Positions 21,406 through 32,149 of a stretch of 64,000 nt of DNA are shown piece by piece; within the stretch, counting starts at the first letter, position 1, and every line of letters begins with the position of its first letter. The position numbers and the translations under genes were made by a program. The DNA is taken from contig WNNJ02001200.1 in the NCBI GenBank assembly GCA_012934845.2, positions 62,001-126,000 on the forward strand, read 5' to 3'. A model generated the notes under the pieces. That model had not been told where the DNA came from, did not search any database, and saw nothing but the letters and a program-made list of their open reading frames with translations. Source of the stretch: Pomphorhynchus laevis (taxonomy: Eukaryota; Acanthocephala; Palaeacanthocephala; Echinorhynchida; Pomphorhynchidae).

Positions 21406-22261
21406 GTAACTGGACCCCTATGAAATCAAACAAGCGATAAGACGCTCGCTTGTCATTGAGACCAGAGTGAGCTCTAACTTACCGTCAACTCGATATGTGA
21501 AAATTTTGTAATTTTCGAAACTTCTATTTAAAGTGTTGAAAACCTGTGGAGAACGCGCCTCCTGCAGAAAGAAGACATCCCCATGATCCAAATTGGAATA
21601 TTAAACTAGTTTCCTAATGATTCCTATATTCCAACTTATCAACGATAGGTCCTCCAACGAATTGTACTCCATGCGCCGCTTTTTACATGGCTGCATCTGC
21701 AGGAGGACGTTGTTCCCCTAAATTGGTGCCTCCTTTTTTGAAGAGATATGTTTCCTTGCCTGTTTGTGCACGTTTTTAAAAATAGCAGATCTTTCCGAGT
21801 CTGAGGAAACTAAGGAGCCAAACTCCATGTTTTCGTCATCCCCTTCTGGATCTGCGTTTTTTAAAGTTGCAAAACTATTTGAGTATTTTTTGTACTATTT
21901 TTTATTTTCATTATAGTTTTTGTAAAATTACTTATTGATATTCTGCTTATATCTGTTTTCAAACTTTGTATTTCATTCTTTTTTGGTAATAATTTTGTTT
22001 TTATATTTTTATTTTCCGCGGTCACTATCGTCACCTTGTTTTCCAGCTGGTTTAGTCGGTCGATCAACATTCTCATTTCGGAGACATGTTGATCACCCGA
22101 CTGTTTTTTTGCGGCTTGTAAAAAGGTTTGTGCTCCTTCACACGCCTTTTTATTCTCAGCATCCACCCACTTTAAATATTCTTTAAAATGGGTGCGTGTG
22201 TGAGAATAAGCCCTATGTGAATGTGTACAGTTAGCACACTTCGGTGTTTCGGACTTTTTTC

Positions 22262-22477
22262 TTAATTTTGTAATTCATGATCGTCTCCACAGTGCACACA
22301 GCAAGGACCACTTTCCAAACACATATTTGAAAAGTGACCCCATCGCTGACAACGGTAGCACTGCGGATATCGGAATTTAAAATCATCCTCATCGAAAATT
22401 ATCAATTTGATTAGATGACCCAAAATTCCAGGTCGAGAGTCGCGTAGCTTTTGTAAATCGTTTACAGCTCCTTTCAC
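22262..22477 (-). pseudogene. LINE B ORF1 zinc-knuckle fragment
   Basis: 71 codons ending in CYRCQRWGHFSNMC and CCVHCGDDH, CCHC knuckles of the type found in ORF1 of R1/jockey LINEs, which bind the element's RNA. Confidence 0.75.
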
Positions 22478-22698
22478 AAGAAAAGAGCTGTAAGCTTGGT
22501 TATTGGATTTACATCTTTATATTACAGCTATTCCGTACTTATCTGTCAAATCCTTGACATCATCTTCCTCTGCGAACGACGGTACATCCCTAAGGATTCC
22601 CGTAGCACGCAGAGAAGTGTCAGTGATTTTGATTCATTTTATTTGTTGTAGCTTTATCTGAAATGCTTCTTTTATATTTACATTTTTCAATGTTATTC

Positions 22699-22797
22699 TA
22701 GGCAAAACCATCTTTCAAAATGTACCGCTCAAATATACTTTCCCGAGAGATGTTATCTTTGACGGTACATCTAATATTCTTTGAAAGGTGGTTTTGC
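22699..22797. repeat. 99-bp inverted repeat inside LINE B ORF1
   Basis: GCAAAACCATCTTTCAAA and ATGTACCG on the left match TTTGAAAGGTGGTTTTGC and CGGTACAT on the right with one mismatch. Confidence 0.6.
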
Positions 22798-22930
22798 TTT
22801 CGTCATTATCTCAAGTTATTTTCAGCGCAAAAGCGTCCTGCCTTATTGGCAGGAGCATCTTTTGCGCTGGAAATTCCTTCTCTACCTCTTTTATAAGTGT
22901 ATTAATAGATACATGTGATTTGCGTGTTTT

Positions 22931-23879
22931 AATGTCTTGTATTTCACAAGACATGCGATTTTTATGCTATATATAAGTGAAAAAGAAAATAAAAATAAAA
23001 ATAGATAGATATGCACAAAAAATAGATAAATATACACAAAAATATATATGCTATAAATAGAAACTATAAGCAAAAAAGAAAGAAACTTACCCTATCGTCT
23101 GAAGCCGACCAATTAGGCAATTAGGATTTGCCAAGATAGGATCAACTCTTGATAGGAAATTAGCTCAAATAGATTTCTTTGAAGCGGATAATACTGCTTG
23201 CAAATAATACACTTGAACACGAAATTCTACACTTGAACACGAAATTCTACACTTGAACACGAAATTGCAGGTCAAATGAAGTTCATATCATTAAATATTT
23301 TCTTTCATCGCGTGGATGATATAGCTACGTTGTTGCACTTGCCGCATATTAGGTTCATGAGTTGCTGTAGTAGTGGGTTTTAGTATCAGAGCAAATACAA
23401 GATTAAAAAGCGGAGTTACGCAGAAACACACCTGCATTTACCAGTTTATCATGGAAGCGTAAAAATCAGTGCTTTGAATTTCGAGATCCATAGTCACAAA
23501 TAACCAAATTTCGCTGCACATATCACAAAACAATTACACAATTAGCTCAACAAGGAGTAACTAAGTTTTTCTTTACTAATTAGTACTTTAGCATTCATAA
23601 TACTTTAAACAATATAATGTTCAACAATTCAACTGTTCAAATGCTTAACTGAATGCTTGATTTATTACCAAGAAATCAGGTTTGATTTTTGTGTAGTTTG
23701 ATTACTCTTACTGGTACCATATTCGTGATAATTTTTGTTATTAAGCTTATACCAGATTTGTTTCTTGGTAATATTGGCGGATTTGGATCCTAAATACATA
23801 AGCAATTTGGTGTCTCAAAAATAATAGCCTCCCAAATCAAAATACCAAAACTTGAACATAATTTAGTGATAAATAATCA
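22931..23879. other. AT-rich spacer with short tandem repeat
   Basis: Apart from the three 20-bp repeats at 23208-23266 I recognise nothing. Low-complexity A/T-rich runs occur near 22980-23070. Confidence 0.35.
23208..23266. repeat. Three tandem 20-bp units
   Basis: The unit (C)TACACTTGAACACGAAATT is repeated three times without change. Confidence 0.9.
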
Positions 23880-25740
23880 ATACTGATTAATGTACATTCT
23901 ATTATATCTATACTCCGAAGATGAATCAGTTGATGCAAGATAAAATGTTATTCTCGATTAACGGAGAATATACTCTTCAATAGAGAAGGGATGAGGGACT
24001 GATTATATAACAGGGGAAAATCAGTGGACTTGTAGGGAAGTCAAAAATGCATACCATGAAAAAAATACGACTAAAGGGCGAAAATAGTGGAAAATTTTAA
24101 CTAACTAATCTAACTAATTAACTAACTAATCTACAAAATGCTCGTGAAAAATGGACATGTGCTCTGAGTACCATATTCATACAGTATTTCTTGACTTTTC
24201 GAAAGCCTTTGATAGGGTGCGCATGACGTCATAGTCTCCTTACTGTATCACTATGGACTCCATTCATATATTTGTGAGTGGGTCAGACAATATCTATCGA
24301 ATAGATCTTTCAGAGTTTGTGTAGGAGGTGTGCTTTCTGACTCGGTGAATGTTAATTTGGGAGTGTCCTAAGGATCAGTCATTGGCTCATTGCTCTATAT
24401 AATCGCTATGAACGATTTACTACTCCGCTTATCATGATCTCATCTTGCTTTTGCAAGCGATATAAAGATTTGGTCGATGATTAGAAGTCCTGCTGATCGA
24501 TTATCTTTACAAAATAATCTGAACTCTTTGTCCAACTGGTGCGAATCTACTGGATTACTGTTAAATACTGAAAAATGTGTCCTTATGCAATTAGGTCGCC
24601 AGTCTGAAACTGGTAAGTACTATATTGGAGACATTGTCTTAAAGGATGTGTATCAACATAAATATTTAGGTATCATTGTTCATCGATTTTTGAAAACAAA
24701 GTTAAGCACTGACTTTATCTAGGTAAAGCTACTCGGACATTATATTGTATAATAAGCGCATTCTTCAGGTTAAGCTGTCAAATGTTCAAAAGATTATTCA
24801 CCTCGCTTGTCAGATCACATTTAGAATACTGCATTCAGGCTTGTTTTTCTATCACCAAGCGAGAGCTATTAGACATGGAGTCTATTCTTAGGCGGGGATC
24901 AATGCTCTGTGTTGGCTTAGGTGGTAGTAATTATCATGTACGTCTTAGCCGTATTTGAATGTTATCGATGCGTGAGAGGTTCATAGTGTTGAAAATGCTT
25001 TGTCTATGTTATATATCGAATAGTGCGGCGGGTTATCCCACTGATGAAACCACTAGTCGCAAGTAATCTAGGTATCGTTGTTCAATCATCGTTGAAGACA
25101 TAAACACTGATAGTAAATGCTCTAAAAGCAGACGTCTTCTGTATAGACTGAAAAATTCGTTTTATTCGTTAGTCGGGTAGGTAGGTTGCGGGGACATGGT
25201 GCAGTTTTGTATAAATCTCGATTTGGCAGATTATCGATAATCGATACTGATCAATGTACATTCTATTATATCTATACTCCGAAGATGGATCAATTGATGT
25301 AAGATAAAATGGTATTCTCGATTAACGGAGGATATACTCTTCAATAGAGAAGGAATGAGGGACTGATCATATAACAGGGAAAATCAGTGGACTTGTAGGG
25401 AAGTCAAAATGCATACCATGAGAAAAATACGACTAAATAAGGGCAAAAATAGTGGAAAATTGACAATACGCAGATGTCAGAGCGTGTATACCAAAGTTGA
25501 ATATTATTTAGTGGGTAAACGTATGTGTATCTGGCTTACAACAAAATCAAGTTTTCAAAATTTCGGTCTTTCATAAACTACAATCTCAATCAATTTCGCA
25601 AGTAATCTAGGTATCGTTGTTCAATCATCGTTGAAGACATAAACACTGATAGTAAATGCTCTAAAAGCAGACGTCTTCTGTATAGGCTAAAAAATTCGTT
25701 TTATTCGTTAAACGTTGATTGCTTTAAAACATTGTTTTAT
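23880..25740 (+). repeat. Rearranged LINE E pieces with nested direct repeats
   Basis: Three repeat pairs: 23882-24095 with 25240-25462 (about 215 bp, GTACATTCTATTATATC...); 25052-25180 with 25597-25725 (GCAAGTAATCTAGGTATCG...); and 24122-25060 with 27022-27960 (about 940 bp, LINE RT). The order of pieces does not follow a single LINE, so the region was built by several duplications. Confidence 0.8.
24122..25060 (+). pseudogene. LINE E RT segment, duplicate copy
   Basis: Encodes, with breaks, a motif A-like STIFIQYFLTFRKPLI block, a motif C block with ASDIKIWSM (Asp-Ser instead of YADD) and IRSPADRLSLQNNLNSLSNW (motif D region). Near-identical to 27022-27960 with point differences. Confidence 0.75.
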
Positions 25741-26109
25741 GCTTTAATAAAGCATCATATAGAATATGGCATTCAGGCCAATTTTCCATGTACCGAAAGC
25801 GAAATAGAGTTTCGATAATATCCTTAGCTCGCAATAGAACGTCACGTAAAGTTAGGTATGTGTTCTACCCGACCTCGACTGCTATAGCTACACTTGATTG
25901 CGATGTATAAGATTGTTAAGTGAAAAAATATATAAAACACTTTGGTGCCATAAATAAATTTACTTCTACGAAATCATTAAATGTTTTTATATGTGAATGT
26001 CATCAATGCTTTTGTTAAAAATGATATTAAATAAAATAAAGAATTATTAGAGTTGGATCAAAAAATAAAATTAAAAATGAAATAAAATATAAAACATTGT
26101 TGGGTAGGT

Positions 26110-28085
26110 GTTGATGCTAGTCGACTAGTTGCAAACTTCTCAAAGTGAATCTGAAATAGTCTTCATGTTCACTTCGGTTCAAATGTTCCAGTAACCTTTG
26201 ATCTTCTTGAGGAATTGAAACGTATTTCAGACATATTTGCTACGCTATGTCCCTGCAAGTCAAAACATGGCTATCCTCCTTGGTTCGACAGAGAACTTCT
26301 TAATGCACTTAAGTCCCGCGACAAATTGTTGCGCACGTTTAGACGTTCTGCTTCCAAACTGCCTACATCAACTCTAGGAACTTATGGAATAGGCTAAAAT
26401 TTCAGAAACGCTATTCCTACGAAGAGGGTATCGCAAGGGATGTACATTTAATCCTAGGAGATTTCGGTCATATGTAAAAATAACAAAACTCTTGTCACCA
26501 CAATTAGCTCAATTCAAATACCAGCTGAGACTTTAACCGAACCATCTTATATCGCCCAACATTTAGCTGATAACTTCTCAGTGCAAACTTCGATTACTGA
26601 CAAAGAGCGTGACTTTAGTTAGAAACATGTTCTAATTTCACATCTGCGTTGTGCTCGTATAGTCAGAGTTGATGATGTCGTGAACAAGGTTATGAAGCTC
26701 AATCCGTTTGCATCTTCGGGACCAGACAATATTGCCCCCTTTATCGTCAAAACCCTAGGAAACGTACTATGCAATGGTTTAACTGTTTTCTAGGCATAAC
26801 TTGGACACATCTTGAATTCCTGATAGATAGAAATGTGCCATTGTGGTACTCATTCCCAAAAAGCATCCTGCTAGCTTTTGTGCGGACTTTCGGCCCATCA
26901 GTTTGACCAGTGTATTTTGCAAACACTTAGAAAGACTAATAGCTTGTAGAATCAGAGATCATCTGAACTCTAATCATATATTGGTTGATTCTCAAAATGA
27001 TTTCAGGATTGAACGTTCATGCCTAACTAATCTACTAAATGCTCGTGAAAAATGGACATGTGCTCTGAGTACCATATTCATACAGTATTTCTTGACTTTT
27101 CGAAAGCCTTTGATAGGGTGCGCATGACGCCATAGTCTCCTTACTGTATCACTATGGACTCCATTCATATATTTGTGAGTGGGTCAGACAATATCTATCG
27201 AATAGATCTTTCAGAGTTTGTGTAAGAGGTGTGCTTTCTGACTCGGTGAATGTTAATTTGGGAGTGTCCTAAGGATCAGTCATTGGCTCATTGCTCTATA
27301 TAATCGCTATGAACGATTTACTACTCCGCTTATCATGATCTCATCTTGCTTTTGCAAGCGATATAAAGATTTGGTCGATGATTAGAAGTCCTGCTGATCG
27401 ATTATCTTTACAAAATAATCTGAACTCTCTGTCCAACTGGTGCGAATCTACTGGATTACTGTTAAATACTGAAAAATGTGTCCTTATGCAATTAGGTCGC
27501 CCGTCTGAAACTGTTAAGTACTATATTGGAGACATTGTCTTAAAGGATGTGTATCCACATAAATATTTAGGGATTATTGTCCATCGATCCTTGAAAACAA
27601 AGTTAAACACTGAATTTATCTAGGTAAAGCTACTCGGACATTATATTGTATAATAAGCGCATTCATCAGGTTAAGCTGTCAAATGTTCAAAAGATTATTC
27701 ACCTCGCTCGTCAGATCACATTTAGAATACTGCATTCAGGCTCGTTTTCCCATCACCAAGCGAGAGCTATTAGACATGGAGTCTATTCTAATGGTGATCG
27801 ATGCTCTGTGTTGGCTTAGGTGGTAGTGATTATCATGTACGTCTTAGCCGTATTTGAATGTTATAGGTGCGTGAGAGGTTCATAGTGTTGAAAATGCTTT
27901 GTCTATGTTATATATCGAATAGTGCGGTGGGTTATCCCACTGATGAAACCACTAGTCGGGTAGATAGGTTGCAAGAACATGGTACAGTTTTGTATAAATC
28001 TCGATTATGTAGCCAGCTAAAATACAAGTTAGTCGAAGAGGTCCGGAAATATCTCAACAAAATAAAAATAATAATACAAAATTAA
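26110..28085 (+). mobile_element. LINE E (CR1/jockey-like), 5'-truncated, plus strand
   Basis: Pieces in order: PPWFDRELLNALKSRD (26215-26397, linker after the endonuclease), FRPISLTSVFCKHLERL (26843-27127, RT start), motif C/D block (27378-27623), and C-terminal CLCYISNSAVGYP (27867-28085). Frames are broken. The 3' end is A-rich near 28050-28090. It abuts the LINE-ubiquilin fusion tail-to-tail. Confidence 0.7.
26843..27127 (+). pseudogene. LINE E RT N-terminal fragment
   Basis: 94 codons with VLIPKKHPASFCADFRPISL, the first RT block, then NDFRIERSCLTNLL (motif 2a; GFR appears as DFR). It then runs out of frame at the motif-A region. Confidence 0.7.
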
Positions 28086-28141
28086 TAATATGAAATAAAA
28101 TCAAATAATGATTAAATCAAGTTAAAGTACAATTTAGTCAA

Positions 28142-29490
28142 TCAATCAAAATCTTCATTACGTTCCACAGCCATTTTTGCGTCCCCCATAGATGCAGCAA
28201 GCTCTTCCAGATTAGTATCACGGCTATGGAATCCCAATGTCTGCATTTGTACAAGTTCGGATGCATAAAGATGTTCTTGAGTTTGGTTTGGTTGTTGATT
28301 TGTCGGCTGATGTTGCTGGAGATGAAGACGATCTAATGGTTGAAACAACGAAGCAGTATAATCTTGATTTGAGTATTGTAAATTTTGAAATACTGTTGTT
28401 GCATAAGCTGTTTGTCTATTGCTTGGTGATCGAAAAGAATCCACATCAGATGAAGTAGGTTGACTATTCATTTGATTATCGACTAGACCGCTTATATTTG
28501 AAGATATCAACTGTGAATATACTTGTGGGGATGTGTCCCTAAGACGAATTAGATTCTTTAGAATTTGTACAATCGTCCTCAATGCTCGAGTATTTGTGCA
28601 TAGAGCACAAATTTCAGGTATTGGCCACTGACTCATAAACTCATGAATTACACGATGTACTTGTTCTCTTTGTCCTTCGTCCTGTATAAATTCATATGTA
28701 CGCAGCAGATTAAGAAGAATCTTAAGCAGATTAAGTAGAATACCAGGATCGCAAAGAGAATTATTCATATTTGGGTTAAAACTGGATGCCCGCAACATGT
28801 CGAATAACATGAGAGGATTTTCAGCATCGACTACTAATAATTGTTGAGGGTTCATCGTAGAATACCGATTAGTGTTTTCGCTTGACGTAGATTGCAAAGG
28901 CGACTCTAAACGGTTTGAATTAGATACATATGAACTAGACGAATCGATTTGAAATGTAGTATTCTGAGATGCCACCGGGTTTGGCAGGAGGTTTGTATTT
29001 TCACTTCCTACTTGACTAGTGTTAGCTGTACCAGATGAACTAGAATAAGTATTCAGAGGGTTATCGCCAAACTGCTCATGTGCCACATTAAGCATTGGTT
29101 CTTGAAAATCGCGATAAATTCTCTGTCGAACTTTATATCCGCTCGGTAATCTCTCAAGGTTAATCAGGGCTCTGTCATGGTTTCTCGTAATTTCCTGTAT
29201 AGTTGTAGGAATACGAATCATTTCCATTGTTTGACACATTAAATCCGGATTGTTAACGAATTGTGAAACCTCGTGGTTCTGCTCCCTCACTCTTTGCATT
29301 TGTGGATTGTTAAGCTTAATTGAACTAAGCAATGCAGGATTACTCATAAGTCTTTGAGCCAAATTATTACTTAGAAGGTTTTGAACTGCATGTGGATTTG
29401 TCTGAATAGTGCCAAAAATATTTTGTTGTATTTCAGTACAATTTGAATTTCCAAATGGAAGGTTCAAAAATGGTGCAAGTGTTAATCTGG
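28142..29490 (-). other. Ubiquilin-like part of the fusion (STI1 repeats and UBA)
   Basis: Residues about 885-1332. Ubiquilins shuttle ubiquitinated clients to the proteasome: UBL binds the proteasome, STI1 repeats bind hydrophobic clients, UBA binds ubiquitin. Here the client- and ubiquitin-binding parts remain and the proteasome-binding UBL is missing. The block order STI1, spacer, NPRA-like segment, UBA is that of ubiquilin, and the sequence has diverged at many core positions. Confidence 0.8.
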
Positions 29491-32140
29491 ATAATGTTGC
29501 AGTTCCATAGGTATGTTGATCAATATTCGGTTGAAGCGATATCAACCCCTCCTTAATTGTTGGTGATTGCTGAAGTGACAAAGAAGCATTATTTGATTGT
29601 TTAGATGTTGAGTGATATGCCGAAGGTCGTCGTGGAGACATGAGTTGCAGGACAGGCATGTCAACCTCAGAATGGTCGCCTTTGACGACGGAAGCTGACC
29701 GAATATTGGAGTCATGAACTATCTCAACTGACTGGGCCTCGGGCTGTGCAAGGTTGCTCAAAGAAAAGAGTCGCGGAGATGGGTCGTCACAAAATCCAAG
29801 ACTTTTCTCTAGTAAGGGTTGGCCCATCTCGTCAAGACTTTTGAGGATCGCTTTAGCATTTCCTCTCATCAGTGCGACGGACAAGCGCTGAAATAACTGA
29901 CCCGCTGTGCTACAATACGGGGTACCGTTTCTACATGACATAGAACGAGCAATGAAACGAATTAGCTTTTCCCCTTGGGGGTTCCATCCTCCGTAAGTTT
30001 CAACAACTGCTGCCGTAAAACTGTATCCATTCTCCTCTAATTTGCGTTTATATTTCCTTTCCTTGACACAGGTGGCATACTTGCTTGCGGCATAGCCAGG
30101 GATCTCAGAAGCCATGGAAATATAAGCATTTTGTTGAGGGTTAGTTACGGCAAAATCAACTGCTAAAGGAGGGTCCTTATAAAATAGAATGTCCGCCGGT
30201 CTCTCTCGCAAACCACGAATAAGGTTGGGTACCTCCTTTGCCACCCTCAATCCAGCAGAAACCGCTGCTTGAAAGACTGTATCCCTCAAGCTATCATGTC
30301 GAATTCCAGGGTGGCCTCCAAACTGACATGTTAAGGCGTGGAAGCCGAATTTGTCTGCCATCCTAAGGCAGCGTCTGCATCGATAATCACTGTTCCAGAG
30401 AGACAACCCTAACCAAAGACGTAGTAGCACAACGAATTCATTTGGTGCCAAGTTCATATGTGTGGCTTTGCTAGGGACGGCCTGTAACCAAGCACACGCG
30501 TGTGGGCATGAAACTGCCAATAATCGGGCAGTATTGAAGCGATCGGCATTCTCCAATAGCCTGCTGCGCGACACTTCGTCAATGTGACAAGATAATCCTC
30601 GTTGATTTGTTTGCGGATTGCCTACATGTTGCGGAATAATAGATTTAACGAATTCGTACCCAGGGAAAGTTAAAGGGTCAAGATTTAATTGGCTAGCGAC
30701 AGTGTCTACACTAGACAGGAAGGCTGCCTGAGAGTGTTGGAAGCAGCTTCGAAGGCCCAGTCCTCCCATCTTCAGCGGTAAGCAAGCTTGCATCCACGCC
30801 CACTTATCGGGTTGAATAGAAGTGATATTGCTAAAACACTTCAATATCAAGCGGTCGAACAAACGGAAAAACTCTTCGGCGAAGGCGGGGTCTATAGTGC
30901 GCATTAAATGGTTTACCCGTGGAGCGGATGCGCAGCTACGAAGCAGGATGAAAGCAACTTGTGGGTCAGGGAGATTTTCGAGCGAGTCCAGAGTTTGACG
31001 CAGGGATGGTAGAACAACATCGACAAGGTATCCCGAACAATGTTCCTTAGACCCGATGGGACTTCCAAGAATTGTAAAGTTTTTTGTGGTGTTGACCAAT
31101 GTGATCCATGGGCATCTGTTCTTTATCAAGTCGACCTTGTCTTCCCTACCAATTACTTCGGTTTTTTTCCAGTTAATAGACAGTCCAATCGCAGGAAAAT
31201 TAGCAGCAAGACGAGCCAGAGCCTCGCCCACCGCAATAGGAGTACCGCCGATTATTCCGTCGTCGAGGTACCACCTATTTAAGCTGACACCTTCAATCTC
31301 CGATATCTGGACCACAATCGGATCAATCGCCAGGCAAAATAGAACTGGACCAAGAGGATCTCCTTGTTGTACCCCTCTTCGAGACTGAAGAGGTTTCAGG
31401 CTACCGAACCGAAGGCTTGAGGTAGTGCCGTAGCACCATGATGTCCAACGACTAATTTCTGGAAAATTCTTATCGATCGCGTTGACGAAGGAATCCCGGT
31501 TCAGCGTGTTAAAAGCATTAGCCAAGTCGATTTTAGCCCAAACCCAATTAACATTTTGATCATGAAGTTGTTGTAGCCGACGTGCTTGATGTACTATCTG
31601 TTCCATTCCGTTTGGCGTCGCTACACCGAGCTGGTGCGGATGGAGGGATTCGGCAAATCGCTGTCGAAGTTTGGAGCAAATACACTTAGCGCAAAGACGA
31701 CGTAATGTCTCCCCAATGGCAATGGGGCGGATCCCTCCATCTGGTTTGTTCAATGCCATGAGATTAGCACCGGCGACAAAGGGCACGAGGTCGTTCGGGA
31801 GAGTACCAGCGATCATGTTGTTGACTAGTGATGTTAGGCGTTGAAGCAAAACCCCGTGATCTACCGACAGCATATCTCGAATATGTTCTGCCCTCAAACC
31901 TAAACAGCCAGGAGAGGAAGAGGGTGGGAATGATGATACTGCGGCCTCAACTATGTCTGAGTCAACCGACAAGGGGGTATTCAAAGATGGCTGTCCAGGA
32001 CTTTGGAGAACATCATGTAAGGGGTGTAGCTCTGTCAGTTTACCGCGTAAAGATTCTGAAAATTCGCATGCACTATTCGACGTAAGGCGGCGCATCGCTT
32101 TTCCGAAATTGCCATTTCTCGCCAATTCGATGACTTCCAT
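28142..32140 (-). CDS. Reverse transcriptase / restriction-like endonuclease / ubiquilin-like fusion protein
   Basis: 1332 aa without a stop. RT is about 120-390: NKPDGGIRPIAIGETLRRL; motif A D205 in KIDLANAFN; motif B RRGVQQGDPLGP (254-265); YLDD 291-294; GLSINWKKTE; FTILGSPIG. A CCHC knuckle is formed by C588, C591, H601 and C605. The endonuclease has RPAD 647-650, D662 in AVDFAVT and the Lys-rich KERKYKRK 693-700. The LINE part ends near 780. A Ser/Gln-rich linker leads to a ubiquilin-like part from about 885: PFLNLPFGNSNCTEIQQN, STI1-type NNPDLMCQTMEM and NHDRALINLERLPSGY, QEPMLNVAHEQFG, an NPRA-like NTRALRTIVQILKNL (about 1183-1197), and a UBA at about 1292-1330 with LGF for the usual MGF. 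The amino-terminal ubiquitin-like domain of true ubiquilins is absent. There are no introns. It may be a LINE that captured a ubiquilin transcript, or a chimeric retrogene. Confidence 0.85.
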   Translation of the reverse strand: MEVIELARNGNFGKAMRRLTSNSACEFSESLRGKLTELHPLHDVLQSPGQPSLNTPLSVDSDIVEAAVSSFPPSSSPGCLGLRAEHIRDMLSVDHGVLLQRLTSLVNNMIAGTLPNDLVPFVAGANLMALNKPDGGIRPIAIGETLRRLCAKCICSKLRQRFAESLHPHQLGVATPNGMEQIVHQARRLQQLHDQNVNWVWAKIDLANAFNTLNRDSFVNAIDKNFPEISRWTSWCYGTTSSLRFGSLKPLQSRRGVQQGDPLGPVLFCLAIDPIVVQISEIEGVSLNRWYLDDGIIGGTPIAVGEALARLAANFPAIGLSINWKKTEVIGREDKVDLIKNRCPWITLVNTTKNFTILGSPIGSKEHCSGYLVDVVLPSLRQTLDSLENLPDPQVAFILLRSCASAPRVNHLMRTIDPAFAEEFFRLFDRLILKCFSNITSIQPDKWAWMQACLPLKMGGLGLRSCFQHSQAAFLSSVDTVASQLNLDPLTFPGYEFVKSIIPQHVGNPQTNQRGLSCHIDEVSRSRLLENADRFNTARLLAVSCPHACAWLQAVPSKATHMNLAPNEFVVLLRLWLGLSLWNSDYRCRRCLRMADKFGFHALTCQFGGHPGIRHDSLRDTVFQAAVSAGLRVAKEVPNLIRGLRERPADILFYKDPPLAVDFAVTNPQQNAYISMASEIPGYAASKYATCVKERKYKRKLEENGYSFTAAVVETYGGWNPQGEKLIRFIARSMSCRNGTPYCSTAGQLFQRLSVALMRGNAKAILKSLDEMGQPLLEKSLGFCDDPSPRLFSLSNLAQPEAQSVEIVHDSNIRSASVVKGDHSEVDMPVLQLMSPRRPSAYHSTSKQSNNASLSLQQSPTIKEGLISLQPNIDQHTYGTATLSRLTLAPFLNLPFGNSNCTEIQQNIFGTIQTNPHAVQNLLSNNLAQRLMSNPALLSSIKLNNPQMQRVREQNHEVSQFVNNPDLMCQTMEMIRIPTTIQEITRNHDRALINLERLPSGYKVRQRIYRDFQEPMLNVAHEQFGDNPLNTYSSSSGTANTSQVGSENTNLLPNPVASQNTTFQIDSSSSYVSNSNRLESPLQSTSSENTNRYSTMNPQQLLVVDAENPLMLFDMLRASSFNPNMNNSLCDPGILLNLLKILLNLLRTYEFIQDEGQREQVHRVIHEFMSQWPIPEICALCTNTRALRTIVQILKNLIRLRDTSPQVYSQLISSNISGLVDNQMNSQPTSSDVDSFRSPSNRQTAYATTVFQNLQYSNQDYTASLFQPLDRLHLQQHQPTNQQPNQTQEHLYASELVQMQTLGFHSRDTNLEELAASMGDAKMAVERNEDFD

Positions 32141-32149
32141 AAATTCATT

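Larger units (their letters stand above)
19130..22930 (-). mobile_element. R1/jockey-like LINE, subfamily B, near full length
   Basis: Minus strand, 5' to 3': ORF1 with a coiled-coil piece (21861-22166), an RRM-like piece (GILRDVPSFAEEDDVKDL near 22600-22545) and zinc knuckles (22262-22477); AP-endonuclease (NCYIKPGG, GDLNDS in 21220-21405); linker (20508-21017); RT (20417-19480); C-terminal region (19136-19324). Several frames are broken. It is related to, but clearly distinct from, the LINE A copies. Confidence 0.75.

Noticed and set aside
22891-23073. 60-codon minus-strand frame rich in Ile/Tyr/Phe
   Set aside because: Translation of a low-complexity A/T run; no domain.
23208-23266. CRISPR-like array
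   Set aside because: Only three directly abutting 20-bp repeats without spacers, in a eukaryotic genome.
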